Part shown: positions 51,016-62,119 of the stretch, one piece after another
Layout: the number at the start of each line of letters is the position of its first letter
How positions within the stretch are numbered: position 1 is the stretch's first letter
Assembly: GCA_003250355.1 (NCBI GenBank)
Contig: QKGS01000060.1
Coordinates: 48,714-112,713 of the forward strand
Length of the DNA: 64,000 nt
Source: Bacteroidota bacterium
Lineage (GTDB): Bacteria > Bacteroidota > Bacteroidia > Bacteroidales > SZUA-534
Reading direction: 5' to 3'
Program-made: the position numbers and the translations under genes
Notes under the pieces: model-generated
Database searches by the model: none
Seen by the model: the letters and a program-made list of their open reading frames with translations, nothing else
What the model was told of the DNA's origin: nothing

Positions 51016-51261
51016 ATGGGCATTGAATTTCAAATACTCGAAGGGACAAAAAAGAGAGGAATATTTACTGTAAAAATTGAAGAAGGTAAGTATTTTTCAT
51101 TTAATCAGTCGTTGTTACATAACAAAGATTACTTCGAAGAATTTGAACCATCCGATGTTGATATTGAGATAGTTAATGGAATAGAAATATATCATATAAA
51201 TGGGCAGATAATTTCATTTGAAGAATTTAAGTTTGTTACCAATATTATTAAGGAGCTGTAA
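51016..51261 (+). CDS. Small protein of unknown function
   Basis: An 81-residue soluble, acidic protein (starting MGIEFQILEG, ending IIKEL). I do not recognise the family. The start is the ATG at 51016 rather than a GTG two codons earlier. It contains predicted beta strands followed by a short helix. Its stop overlaps the first codon of a second open frame described next, so the two could be a pair or one broken gene. Confidence 0.5.
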   Translation: MGIEFQILEGTKKRGIFTVKIEEGKYFSFNQSLLHNKDYFEEFEPSDVDIEIVNGIEIYHINGQIISFEEFKFVTNIIKEL

Positions 51262-51431
51262 TTTTTATTGATTTCATTGAACAAAAAACTTTGGAAGATG
51301 GTAGCGATTTGGCTGCACGAATAGCTGAATTGTTTTATATTCTCAACACCCCAAAGGGAAAACGTATAAAAAATATTGACGAATATTTGAACCGTTTCCC
51401 GTATGCGATAATAGAAGACAGCGTTCGATAA
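51261..51431 (+). pseudogene. 56-codon open frame without a normal start, possible gene remnant
   Basis: From 51261 to the stop at 51431 the -1 frame relative to the preceding gene encodes coherent protein-like sequence (DFIEQKTLEDGSDLAARIAE then LFYILNTPKGKR and ending YAIIEDSVR). There is no ATG; the first codon options are ATT at 51261 or TTG at 51291. It ends two bases before a REP-like palindrome. It may be the tail of the preceding gene shifted out of frame, or a truncated gene. Family not recognised. Confidence 0.35.
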
Positions 51432-51432
51432 A

Positions 51433-51451
51433 GGGTGTATGCGATACGCCC
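51433..51451. repeat. REP-like palindrome upstream of the transposase gene
   Basis: GGGTGTATGCGATACGCCC, an imperfect palindrome almost identical to the three copies inside the following gene. It lies 28 bases before the transposase start. Confidence 0.75.
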
Positions 51452-51478
51452 AAACGTAACCAACGATAAAACCATAAT

Positions 51479-52060
51479 ATGACCTATAACCCGACCAAAC
51501 ATCATCGTCGTAGCATCCGCCTAAAGGGATATGATTATTCGCAGGCAGGGTTATATTTTATAACCATTTGTTGTCAGGACAGGATTTGTAGGTTTGGTCA
51601 CATTGAAAATGGTGAAATGAGATTAAATGAATACGGGCAAATTGCATATAATGAGTGGATGAAAACAAACGAAATACGGAATAATGTTGAATTGGGTGAA
51701 TTTATAATAATGCCAAACCATATTCACGCCATTGTCCGGTTATTGGGTAGGGGCGTATCGCATACGCCCGATAGTATAAACGTATCGCATACGCCCGATA
51801 ATATAAACGAATTGCATTCGCATAATAATAATACGGGCGTATGCGATACGCCCCTACGGTCGCCATCGCAAACCATTGGGGCAATTGTTCGCGGTTATAA
51901 ATCGGCGGTTACAAAACAATTTGGATTATTGGGATTTAACGAAAAATTGTGGCAACGCAATTACTGGGAACACATTATACGCAATGAACAATCCTATATA
52001 AAAATATCGGAATACATTATAAAAAACCCTGAAGAATGGTATAATGATACGTTGAAATAA
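51479..52060 (+). CDS. REP-associated tyrosine transposase (RAYT, Y1 family)
   Basis: A 193-residue single-strand transposase of the IS200-like Y1 superfamily. LYFITICCQDR at residues 25-35 and the metal-binding HIH (81-83, in MPNHIHAIV) are visible. The C-terminal helix with Tyr173/Tyr179, one being the probable nucleophile, precedes the family end NPEEW. Between the HIH motif and SPSQTIGAIVRGYKSAV is a low-complexity insert (about 90-126) encoded by REP-like palindromes. RAYTs act on REP sequences and are normally single copy without terminal repeats. The catalytic parts look intact. Confidence 0.88.
   Translation: MTYNPTKHHRRSIRLKGYDYSQAGLYFITICCQDRICRFGHIENGEMRLNEYGQIAYNEWMKTNEIRNNVELGEFIIMPNHIHAIVRLLGRGVSHTPDSINVSHTPDNINELHSHNNNTGVCDTPLRSPSQTIGAIVRGYKSAVTKQFGLLGFNEKLWQRNYWEHIIRNEQSYIKISEYIIKNPEEWYNDTLK
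51751..51854. repeat. REP-like palindromes inside the transposase gene
   Basis: GGGCGTATCGCATACGCCC (51751-51769), a partial copy CGTATCGCATACGCCC (51781-51796) and the opposite orientation GGGCGTATGCGATACGCCCC (51835-51854). The first two form a 27-base tandem duplication (51754-51780 and 51781-51807), adding nine in-frame codons. All copies keep the reading frame open. Confidence 0.85.
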
Positions 52061-52096
52061 ATTTTTTATTCAAATGGGAGAAAATAAATCACAAAT

Positions 52097-52645
52097 TCAT
52101 ATATGCTCCGATATTATCCATATATATTGACAAAACATACATATACGCTCCCATATTCCCGCATTACCAATATATTTGAATGACAATGCAAATAGTATTG
52201 CACTCACAATATTTATAGAAGCTAATACCAAAGTAATAGTTGAAAATGTTCCATTCAGATAGCTGATTGTAAAAAAGTAAAACATATTAAGAGAGATACC
52301 AATCATAGCAACATTTGCAAAAATATTGTGAAACATACCTCGTAAAGTTGTTTCTCCTGCTTTGTTACATCGAAATACTGCAAGTAGGGCTATGCCTGTT
52401 CCATAACCAAATACAATCCATTTAAAAACGGAGAATGCAATGTTCTGCATGGGTAACAAATAAAGCACTGAAAAACAAACCGATAAGCCATAAATTAAAA
52501 ATCCGCAAGTAGTTAAATATCCGAACTTGCCATTGGCATAATCCGAGATAGTATTATTGCGAATATTTAATGTTTTGTCAACAAACCAATCAAACACAAA
52601 AAATAGCATACCAAAAGATATAAGTATTGTAAATAAAGCACTCAT
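52097..52645 (-). CDS. DUF998-like integral membrane protein
   Basis: A 182-residue protein with about six hydrophobic helices. The SDYANGKFGYLTTCGFLIYG segment after the first helix resembles the DUF998 pattern, and the family topology fits. Function unknown. The ATG giving MSALFTILISFG is preferred over a TTG 19 codons upstream. It is convergent with the transposase gene and divergent from the Na/Pi cotransporter gene. Confidence 0.6.
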   Translation of the reverse strand: MSALFTILISFGMLFFVFDWFVDKTLNIRNNTISDYANGKFGYLTTCGFLIYGLSVCFSVLYLLPMQNIAFSVFKWIVFGYGTGIALLAVFRCNKAGETTLRGMFHNIFANVAMIGISLNMFYFFTISYLNGTFSTITLVLASINIVSAILFALSFKYIGNAGIWERICMFCQYIWIISEHI

Positions 52646-52790
52646 AGATAAGAATATTTGATTGTTAATATATTTGAACAAAATAAGGATAATATTTAGC
52701 AATATATATAATTATACACTTGTTGTTTTTTTACATTTTGGGTATTTTTAATATAAGCTAGTATAACCGCAAACATAAAACTATTCAGGT

Positions 52791-54422
52791 ATGGACTGGA
52801 TGAAAATAATAATAATGACAATTGGCGGATTAGCCATATTTCTTTATGGTATGGAGCTAATGAGCAAAGACCTTAGTAATGCTGCCGGTTCTAAAATAAA
52901 GGATATACTAAATAAGTTTACTAAAAACCGTTTTTACTCATTTTTAACCGGAGTGGTAACAACAACAATTATACAAAGTAGTAGTGCAGTGTCGGTTATG
53001 GCAGTAAGCTTAGTTGAAGCCAAATTGTTGCAATTTGCTCAAACATTCGGAATATTGCTTGGAGCCGGAATAGGAACTACTGTAACTGCACATATTATAG
53101 CATTTAAAATAACCGATTATTCACTGTTGTTTATTGCTGCCGGATTTGCAATGAAAGCTATTCCGGCAAAGCAATCAGTTAAGTTTATAGGAGGGGCATT
53201 ACTTGGTTTTGGTCTTTTGTTTTTTGGTCTTCAGCTTATGTCAGAAGCCATGTATCCACTACGTACATACCAACCATTTTTAAATATAATTGGACAGCTC
53301 AATAACCCGGTACTTGGTATTTTTGTAGGTATAGTGTTTACTGCAATTATTCAAAGCAGTAGTGCATTTATAGGCATAGTTATAGTAATGGCTTCACAAG
53401 GTATTATTAATCTTGAAATAGCAATACCTTTGCTTTTGGGGTCAAATATTGGAACCACAACTACAGCAATAATTGCATCATTACAATCGGGAATAGAAGC
53501 TAAGCGTGTTGCTGTGGCATTTTTATCAATAAAACTAATAGGGGTTATTCTAATTTGCTGGTGGTTAGCTACTTATGAAAATCTGGTATATTCATTTACA
53601 TCGTATGTAGCATCGGATCAGGCAAGTATAATGCGACAAATTGCAAATGCTCATACCCTTTTTAATGTTTTTGCAACAATTATTATTTTCCCTTTTTACA
53701 ATAAGTTTACAGAAATTATTATAAAAATGATGCCTGATAAAAATGTTAAGTCAACAAAAAGCATTGAATTACAACATATTAAGAAAATAATGTTAAAACA
53801 ACCCGATATAGCTTTAGCATTGGCAAAACAAGAAACATCAGAGATGGGTAAAGTTGTATATAGTATGATTGAATCAAGTTTCATACCATTTTTAAATAAA
53901 AAGAGTCAAATATCGAACACAATAGCAGAAAATGAAAAGTATGTTGATTTTTATCAGGAAGAAATATCATCATATGTTACTCAAATAAGTAGACAAGATG
54001 CATCAGAGGATATTATAAAAGACTCTTTCAAAGTAATGTATATAGTGTCGGAGCTTGAAGAAATTGCCGATATTTCGTATAATGTTCTTATGCCAAAATC
54101 AATGATTTGGGTTACTAAAGAGGTCGATTTTTCAGAATCAGGTAAAAAGGAAATAGAAGATTTTTATAAAAACATAATGAATTACTTTTCACAAACTCTC
54201 GAACTATTTAATGCTTTCAATTCCAAATCGGCAAAAAAACTTAAAAGAGAAAATAAGAATCTTCGCAAACTAGCAGTTGAAATAAAATATAATCATTTTA
54301 TGCGGCTAAGTGGAAATATTGAAGAAAGCATTAGAACTTCAGAAAACCATATGGAAATAGTTGCAGCATTAAAAACTATTCAATCTCATATAGCCAATAT
54401 TATTAGAATTCTTAATGATTAA
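52791..54422 (+). CDS. Na+/phosphate cotransporter family protein with PhoU-like domain
   Basis: A 543-residue protein. The N-terminal part (about 1-310) is the Na_Pi_cotrans domain in two inverted halves, each with the QSSS signature (residues 62-65 and 188-191) that binds substrate and sodium, and about nine membrane helices. The C-terminal part (about 330-543) is helical, charged and PhoU-like, probably cytoplasmic. The protein takes up or balances phosphate; in some bacteria this type is called NptA or YjbB. Single gene; its end overlaps the convergent small membrane gene by eleven bases. Confidence 0.92.
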   Translation: MDWMKIIIMTIGGLAIFLYGMELMSKDLSNAAGSKIKDILNKFTKNRFYSFLTGVVTTTIIQSSSAVSVMAVSLVEAKLLQFAQTFGILLGAGIGTTVTAHIIAFKITDYSLLFIAAGFAMKAIPAKQSVKFIGGALLGFGLLFFGLQLMSEAMYPLRTYQPFLNIIGQLNNPVLGIFVGIVFTAIIQSSSAFIGIVIVMASQGIINLEIAIPLLLGSNIGTTTTAIIASLQSGIEAKRVAVAFLSIKLIGVILICWWLATYENLVYSFTSYVASDQASIMRQIANAHTLFNVFATIIIFPFYNKFTEIIIKMMPDKNVKSTKSIELQHIKKIMLKQPDIALALAKQETSEMGKVVYSMIESSFIPFLNKKSQISNTIAENEKYVDFYQEEISSYVTQISRQDASEDIIKDSFKVMYIVSELEEIADISYNVLMPKSMIWVTKEVDFSESGKKEIEDFYKNIMNYFSQTLELFNAFNSKSAKKLKRENKNLRKLAVEIKYNHFMRLSGNIEESIRTSENHMEIVAALKTIQSHIANIIRILND

Positions 54423-54753
54423 GCTTGTTTTTCTTTATTACAAATATTGTAATAAATGATATTTTTAAGATTATTCCACCAAATAGAAAATAGCCATATA
54501 TACAATTGTAATTATTGTTTTTCAAAATTAAGCCTGTTAAAAACAATACCAAACCAATTGATAACACAATAAATTCTTTTCCAACCTTATATCCGTAATT
54601 CTTTATAATTGCTGATAAATACAAATATTTAAAAGCTATACCTGTCAATATAATTAATTTAGGAAGAATAGAATAGTCAGTTAAAAGTCTCAACAGTATT
54701 CCGGAGCTTAGTAAAACAATTCCTAAAATCAAAAAAATCTTATCTCTAATCAT
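54412..54753 (-). CDS. Small integral membrane protein of unknown function
   Basis: A 113-residue protein with four hydrophobic segments (about 4-21, 27-48, 60-77, 84-108) and basic loops. The FKYLYLSAIIKNYGYKVGKEF loop pattern resembles small membrane proteins of other Bacteroidota, but I cannot name a family. Its 3' end overlaps the Na/Pi gene tail to tail. Confidence 0.65.
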   Translation of the reverse strand: MIRDKIFLILGIVLLSSGILLRLLTDYSILPKLIILTGIAFKYLYLSAIIKNYGYKVGKEFIVLSIGLVLFLTGLILKNNNYNCIYGYFLFGGIILKISFITIFVIKKNKLNH

Positions 54754-54826
54754 AAAATATTATGTAATACTTCATCAATAAACCATTATGCGTACACTTT
54801 TGTTTTAACAGTTTCTCAATAATAAG

Positions 54827-54834
54827 TATGTTTG
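54827..54834 (+). promoter_or_regulatory. Candidate -7 element for the beta-barrel gene
   Basis: TATGTTTG matches TAnnTTTG and precedes the chosen start at 54865 by 30 bases. A TTTG lies upstream at 54799-54802, but the 24-base spacing is long. Confidence 0.4.
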
Positions 54835-54864
54835 CATTGCAAAAAACAAAAAATACACATACCA

Positions 54865-55302
54865 ATGAAAAAGTTTATTTTTTTTATGTTATTAATTAGT
54901 GCAACTTACGTAAATGCACAAGAAATAGGAATAAGAGCAGGTGCGTTTCATGGTGGCGGTTATTGGGCTATTGATGGAGTAGTTCCGTTAGATCAGGGGC
55001 GAATCCATGCCGACCTTACATTCGATAACTGGGGAGTAGGTTTCGATGCCTTATGGGATGTTATTTACAAAGATTTGAAAATAGAAACAGAGACATTTCA
55101 ATGGTATTTAGGAGCCGGAGCAGGTACATACTTTGTAAAAAAAGATTTCGGATTAGGTGCTTTGGCCGAGGTTGGAATAGAATACCAATTTACTGAAGCT
55201 CCTATTGTATTAGGTATTGACTGGCGTCCCGGTTTATTAATAATACCCGATACATATTTGCATGTATTAAGCTTTGGTTTAAATGCCCGTTGGGTTTTTT
55301 AG
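54865..55302 (+). CDS. Small outer-membrane beta-barrel protein
   Basis: A 145-residue exported protein with signal peptide MKKFIFFMLLISATYVNAQ. Glycine-rich amphipathic strands follow (IGIRAGAFHGG, WYLGAGAGTYF, VLGIDWRPG), ending in the aromatic FGLNARWVF, consistent with an eight-stranded barrel. The start was moved eleven codons downstream because the first ATG would lie over the promoter and precede a non-signal-like extension. Function unknown; likely a structural outer-membrane protein. Confidence 0.75.
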   Translation: MKKFIFFMLLISATYVNAQEIGIRAGAFHGGGYWAIDGVVPLDQGRIHADLTFDNWGVGFDALWDVIYKDLKIETETFQWYLGAGAGTYFVKKDFGLGALAEVGIEYQFTEAPIVLGIDWRPGLLIIPDTYLHVLSFGLNARWVF

Positions 55303-55341
55303 AGAGCAAATTTTAATTAAACATCTTCATAAATATTTTAG

Positions 55342-57564
<2,223 letters not shown>

Positions 57565-57582
57565 TAACGCAATACAAATAAT

Positions 57583-57613
57583 AAAAAACTCCGGATTACT
57601 TCCGGAGTTTTTT
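57583..57613. terminator. Bidirectional terminator between icd and the CAP-domain gene
   Basis: AAAAAACTCCGGA and TCCGGAGTTTTTT form a long perfect stem around a four- to five-base loop with T-runs on both strands, between two convergent genes. Confidence 0.92.
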
Positions 57614-57614
57614 A

Positions 57615-58166
57615 TTATTTATCTCTTTTGTAAGGATGCTCATCAATAATATTGCCTGTTGGGTTGTAATTACATACAACAAAAATACCATCGGAGCATT
57701 TAAAAGCTGCACAGCCTACCTCTTTTGTTTCATACCAAACTAATTGGGTATAGTGTCCTGTTTTAGAAATATCGTCGCCTATAACCTTCCCTTTATATTG
57801 TTTTTTTTCGCTGCCCCATTCGTCAACCACCTCTTTGGGTATAAAATCGGGAGCAGAAGTCCAATATATATTCTCACCAAACCGGCTATCGGGGCGATGC
57901 TGCAATTCACACCCTTGCTCGCCTATTTTTATTGCCCAGTCGGCTGCGTATTTAGCCAAATAATCGTTCCATTCCAGTTGAGGCACTTTTACATCGTCGC
58001 GCCATTTGTTGTGGGCATCAAGAAACTCACCAATATCGCGATATGTAAGTTTAATAAGTTTTTTATGAGTAGTATTTAATTCATAAATATCATCGTTGTA
58101 TTGAGCAAAAGTGGTTAATGGTATTGTACACAATAAATAAAAAACAGATTTTAAAACAATATTCAT
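57615..58166 (-). CDS. Secreted CAP-domain (SCP-like) protein
   Basis: A 183-residue exported protein with a signal peptide (1-21, ending TFAQ) and one CAP domain. The CAP motifs are visible: AHNKWR near residue 48, LEWNDYLAKYAADWA, a GENIYW segment near 105, GHYTQLVWYETKEVGCA near 142-158 and VVCNYNPTGN at the end. His and Glu residues typical of the family cavity are kept. CAP proteins are extracellular; the role here is unknown. It is followed upstream (58181) on the same strand by the GAF protein gene only 14 bases away, so the two are probably cotranscribed. Confidence 0.9.
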   Translation of the reverse strand: MNIVLKSVFYLLCTIPLTTFAQYNDDIYELNTTHKKLIKLTYRDIGEFLDAHNKWRDDVKVPQLEWNDYLAKYAADWAIKIGEQGCELQHRPDSRFGENIYWTSAPDFIPKEVVDEWGSEKKQYKGKVIGDDISKTGHYTQLVWYETKEVGCAAFKCSDGIFVVCNYNPTGNIIDEHPYKRDK

Positions 58167-58180
58167 AGAGTAATATAATA

Positions 58181-59446
58181 TTAGTTGTTTATACCTAGCT
58201 GAGCCTCAAGTTCATTAATTCTGTTTTCAAGCTTTCTTATTTTTCGTTGTTCTTCGGTTCTTAGGCGAGACACCTCCTCTTGTGTTGCTTGTAATTCCTC
58301 AAGGTTTTGTCTCATTTCTTCTTCCTGGGCGGCTAGCTCTTCGCCTTGTTGTTTCGAGTTTTCAAGCAATATGCGTGTTTGCTCGTTTATTTTAATAGCC
58401 GATAACGACGATGCTACAATTTCGCCAAGCGACATTACAAAATCTCTTTTATAATCATTCAATTCATGAATTGAGGCAAGCTCTATAACACCATATACCT
58501 TTTCGCTATAAATAGCAGGTACTATTAATATTGAACGCGGATTAGAATCGCCAAGACCCGAGGTTACAGTAACATAGTTGCCAGGAACCTCTTTCATATA
58601 TATGGGCAATCGCTCAAAAGCACATCTGCCAATTAAGCCCTCGCCATTTTTAAAGCTAATATTTATATTTTTTTCCCTGTTGTATGCTACAGCACCTTTC
58701 ATTTCGTATCGTAAATCGTCTTCTATCTCTTTATCAATATTTTCTACAACGAATAATGCTCCTTGTGTTGCACCCACATAATCAACTAACCCGCTTATAA
58801 ATTTGTAGCTTATTGTTTGCAAATCGGCATTTTGCATATGCAATATGTCGTTAAACTTAGCAACTCCGTTTACTGCCCAGTTTCTGCGCTCTTCTTCTAT
58901 TTTTCGTTTATTCTCTTTTTCAAGAGCTGCCGAAAGCTTACCTTTCATGTTGTTTAAAGCCTCTGTAAATGCGTGTTGCTTACCCAAATATTCTAAATCA
59001 AGTTCAAAATTGTTATTAGAAATTTTGAGTAACGATTCCAGTATTCTTTTTTGTTTATTGCTTGCGGTAATTATTAATTCTGTAATAAATGCAAGGCTGT
59101 TTTTAGCATTCGAGGTTTTAATTATTTCAGAGTCTTTCAGTTCGCCTTTTTCTACTAATTCGAGCAATAGTTCTTTGTTCTTTTCAAGTGGAATTTGAAA
59201 ATAGCTTTTCTGAAATAAAAGCGACAAACCACCCAAAGCAAGTATTACCGGAATAGCCCACAGCAAATGAATAAAGCCATAAGTAGCAACTAATAAGCCA
59301 ATTATAAATAATAGTATTGCTGTTGCAAATACTCCTACCGACATACTTACTATTGCCTTATCTCTTACATAATACCAAGTTACTACACTCCCTACCGGAA
59401 TTAGAACAAAAACAAGTACAAGAATTAGAATCAATAAACCACTCAT
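58181..59446 (-). CDS. Membrane protein with GAF domain and C-terminal coiled coil
   Basis: A 421-residue protein. Three hydrophobic segments lie at about residues 3-24, 33-54 and 56-76. A helical linker with SAALEKENKRKIEEERRNW precedes a GAF domain (about 205-350: ATQGALFVVE, GEGLIGRCAFERLPIYMKEVP, SILIVPAIYSEKVYGVIELAS). A coiled coil (about 355-418) includes EELAAQEEEMRQNLEELQA, common in Bacteroidota sensor proteins. There is no kinase, GGDEF or cyclase domain, so output must come from partner binding. It lies just upstream of the CAP-domain gene in a likely operon. Confidence 0.85.
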   Translation of the reverse strand: MSGLLILILVLVFVLIPVGSVVTWYYVRDKAIVSMSVGVFATAILLFIIGLLVATYGFIHLLWAIPVILALGGLSLLFQKSYFQIPLEKNKELLLELVEKGELKDSEIIKTSNAKNSLAFITELIITASNKQKRILESLLKISNNNFELDLEYLGKQHAFTEALNNMKGKLSAALEKENKRKIEEERRNWAVNGVAKFNDILHMQNADLQTISYKFISGLVDYVGATQGALFVVENIDKEIEDDLRYEMKGAVAYNREKNINISFKNGEGLIGRCAFERLPIYMKEVPGNYVTVTSGLGDSNPRSILIVPAIYSEKVYGVIELASIHELNDYKRDFVMSLGEIVASSLSAIKINEQTRILLENSKQQGEELAAQEEEMRQNLEELQATQEEVSRLRTEEQRKIRKLENRINELEAQLGINN

Positions 59447-59525
59447 ATATTTTTGTTTGGAAAATCAAATATTCAACAATATATAGTTTTTATGTAAATA
59501 TTTGAAATTAATATTTTTCACATAG

Positions 59526-60845
59526 TTATGGTAATATTTGGCAACTGCCATTTTCAATAAAAATGTTTATTTTAGTTTTACTCACAATTGCCGATTGTGA
59601 AAGTATATTATTATTGTCAATTATTTTGGGGCTATTTACATTAATATCAGTATATTCTGAATTGTTTGATATTAGCGTTACATTACCTTCGGTAACATAT
59701 ATGGTTAAATTTCTGATTATAGTATCGTTTGGTATATCAATATTTATATCACCGTTACTAAGTTTCAATATGTTATCCCAAGGTTGATTATTAGGAAATG
59801 TAATATCAATTTTATTGTTTACTTCGGTAAACCACCCCATATTTTCGAGCCAATAGTGAGTTTCTGAACCTTCTTCCCAGTTCCATCGTATCTTACTGTT
59901 CGGAAATCCGAAAGCATTAACAGCATAATATGAACGGAAATATGTATCAAAATATACATTTACATTACCCTCATTAAAAGAAGCAGTAAGTGAATTCATC
60001 CCAATGCTTTGAAGTTTATCGGCCTCAATTTTTACTTCTTTTTTCGAAATATAAGGCGTTGCTAACAATAAACTTATAGTCATTGCCGGCAATACAAACC
60101 CCATTAAAATATTAACAATTCTTCCGGTTTTTCTTTCTTTGCTTAAGTCAAATTCCAGTTCATTTACAGGAGTGTAAACTTTTAGCAAGTAATACCCCAA
60201 TATCCCCGTAAACCATACCATACCTGCCGACCAAACAACATCGCCGGCAAAATGCCCGCCGGCAAGCATACGGGCTATTCCTATTAGCAGCCCGTATAAG
60301 TTACCCGAAATAAAGAAAATCCATGCTGCTTTTCGGTATTTTTTGCGTAAAAACAGGAATGGTATAGCTAAATAAAAACCCATAGATGCGTGTCCGCAAG
60401 GGAACGATTTGCCATCGGTGTCTCCTTTTTTCCACAACTTCACAAATTCATGCTCGCCATGGAATTCTTCTATGTCGTATGGTCTGGGTCTGCCCCAATG
60501 CTCTTTAAATATACCGTTTACAAGTATTCCAGGCCCTAATACTATTACAAATAGCATTAGTAAAGCAGCTTTTCGCCATTTATAAATCCCCTTACGGGAA
60601 AATGACAGTGAAAGAACAAATAGTGCAATTATTGATACCGCATATCCTACAAATATTCCATACTTATATATAATATCCCAAAACGTAACGTTCATTAAGA
60701 ACCAACCTGAGGTAGCTTTAAAAAACGGTTTCTGTAATATTATATCTAATTCAGGAAACAAAAGGAAAGGTAAGGTTAAAACCCCAAAAACCGTTAAGTA
60801 AACGATTATATCTTTTTTTAATGTTTCTTTCACTTGTTTTAGCAT
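59526..60845 (-). CDS. PAP2-family membrane phosphatase with C-terminal beta domain
   Basis: A 439-residue protein with an N-terminal seven-helix-type PAP2 (type 2 phosphatidic acid phosphatase) region. The three motifs are KEHWGRPRP (114-122, K-x6-RP), SFPCGH (147-152; canonical PSGH has Ser where this has Cys) and R-x5-H-x3-D (Arg192, His198, Asp202). Such enzymes dephosphorylate lipids such as undecaprenyl diphosphate or lipid A. After the last helix (about 250-268) comes a ~170-residue periplasmic domain rich in beta sequence with no family I recognise. Single gene upstream of the sigma factor, on the opposite strand. Confidence 0.85.
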   Translation of the reverse strand: MLKQVKETLKKDIIVYLTVFGVLTLPFLLFPELDIILQKPFFKATSGWFLMNVTFWDIIYKYGIFVGYAVSIIALFVLSLSFSRKGIYKWRKAALLMLFVIVLGPGILVNGIFKEHWGRPRPYDIEEFHGEHEFVKLWKKGDTDGKSFPCGHASMGFYLAIPFLFLRKKYRKAAWIFFISGNLYGLLIGIARMLAGGHFAGDVVWSAGMVWFTGILGYYLLKVYTPVNELEFDLSKERKTGRIVNILMGFVLPAMTISLLLATPYISKKEVKIEADKLQSIGMNSLTASFNEGNVNVYFDTYFRSYYAVNAFGFPNSKIRWNWEEGSETHYWLENMGWFTEVNNKIDITFPNNQPWDNILKLSNGDINIDIPNDTIIRNLTIYVTEGNVTLISNNSEYTDINVNSPKIIDNNNILSQSAIVSKTKINIFIENGSCQILP

Positions 60846-60953
60846 TGGTTATGTATTCTGCAATATTAGAAATTTTATCAATTGGGCATTATTGCATAAT
60901 GTATTTTTATAAAAAAACATATAATATGAATATGCAGAAAATCATTCATTTAC

Positions 60954-60983
60954 TTTGAAAAGTTAAAAATAATTATACTTTTG
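60954..60983 (+). promoter_or_regulatory. Promoter of the sigma factor gene
   Basis: TTTG at 60954-60957 and TACTTTTG at 60976-60983, spaced 18 bases, match the full Bacteroidota consensus. The leader to the ATG at 61106 is about 115 bases. Confidence 0.7.
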
Positions 60984-61105
60984 TGATAGTATAATCCAAA
61001 AATTGTCCTGAAACAACAGAAAAAATAAAGCCAAAAGCTAATAATTTCGACATATTACTAATTTGTACAATACAAAAACCAAATAACAACTATGTATCTT
61101 AGCCT

Positions 61106-61969
61106 ATGAGACAATTAAAAATTACCAAACAAGTTACCAACCGTGACACACAATCGCTTGATAAATACCTGCATGAAATAGGTAAAGAAGATTTGCTTAC
61201 AGCCGATGAAGAAGTTGAGCTGGCTCGAAAGATAAAAAAGGGCGATGCAAAAGCACTTGACCGTATGGTTAGAGGTAATTTGCGCTTTGTGGTATCGGTT
61301 TCAAAACAATACCAGAATCAGGGTTTAAGTTTGCCCGATTTAATAAATGAAGGTAATCTGGGTTTAATAAAAGCTGCACAACGCTTCGATGAAACCCGTG
61401 GGTTCAAGTTTATTTCGTATGCTGTATGGTGGATTCGTCAATCGATTTTACAGGCACTTGCAGAGCAGGCACGTATAGTACGACTACCATTAAATAAAAT
61501 AGGGTCGATTAATAAAATTAATAAAACACTCGCCCTTCTTGAACAGGAATATGAGAGAGAGCCATCGACAGAGGAGATAGCAAGTATACTGGAAATACAA
61601 CCCGAAGAGGTTAAAAAGGCTCTAATGTCGTCGAGTAGGCACGTGTCAATGGATGCTCCTTTGCAGCAAGATGAAGAGAGCAGTATGTATGAAGTGTTGC
61701 CGAATAAAGATATGCCGTTGCCCGATAAAAATTTAATTACCGACAGCTTACGAAAAGAGATAGAGCGCACTTTAACAACTCTTGCAGCAAGAGAAGCCGA
61801 TATTTTGAGGCTATATTTTGGTTTAAACGAAGGGCCGGCACTTACACTAGAAGAGATAGGCGAACGATTTGACCTTACTCGTGAGCGAGTTCGTCAGATT
61901 AAAGAAAAAGCTATTAGAAAGCTAAAGCAAACATCGAGGAGTAGAAATTTAAAAACTTACTTGGGATAG
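61106..61969 (+). CDS. rpoD: Primary sigma factor (RpoD/SigA, short Bacteroidota form)
   Basis: A 287-residue sigma-70 factor without region 1.1. Region 1.2 ([22 protein letters not shown], about 19-40), region 2 ([20 protein letters not shown] and [15 protein letters not shown], about 75-115), region 3 and region 4 ([24 protein letters not shown], about 250-273) are in order. Such short sigma factors are the housekeeping RpoD of Bacteroidota and read the TTTG/TAnnTTTG promoters seen all over this window. It has its own promoter and terminator. Confidence 0.97.
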   Translation: MRQLKITKQVTNRDTQSLDKYLHEIGKEDLLTADEEVELARKIKKGDAKALDRMVRGNLRFVVSVSKQYQNQGLSLPDLINEGNLGLIKAAQRFDETRGFKFISYAVWWIRQSILQALAEQARIVRLPLNKIGSINKINKTLALLEQEYEREPSTEEIASILEIQPEEVKKALMSSSRHVSMDAPLQQDEESSMYEVLPNKDMPLPDKNLITDSLRKEIERTLTTLAAREADILRLYFGLNEGPALTLEEIGERFDLTRERVRQIKEKAIRKLKQTSRSRNLKTYLG

Positions 61970-62001
61970 TCTCACACAATAAAACCTCAATAATTTTTTT
62001 T

Positions 62002-62026
62002 AAGCCGGGATTTTTCCCGGTTTTTT
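62002..62026 (+). terminator. Terminator after the sigma factor gene
   Basis: CCGGG and CCCGG form a short G/C stem, with flanking A/T pairs, around an A/T loop, followed by six T. Confidence 0.75.
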
Positions 62027-62119
62027 GGTTTTAAGTGGGAAGTTTGGTGTGTTTTTTTGCTGACTGGCGATAACGAACAATGTTTTTTTTATAAAGTTAG
62101 TAGTGAGCTTTCTACGGTA

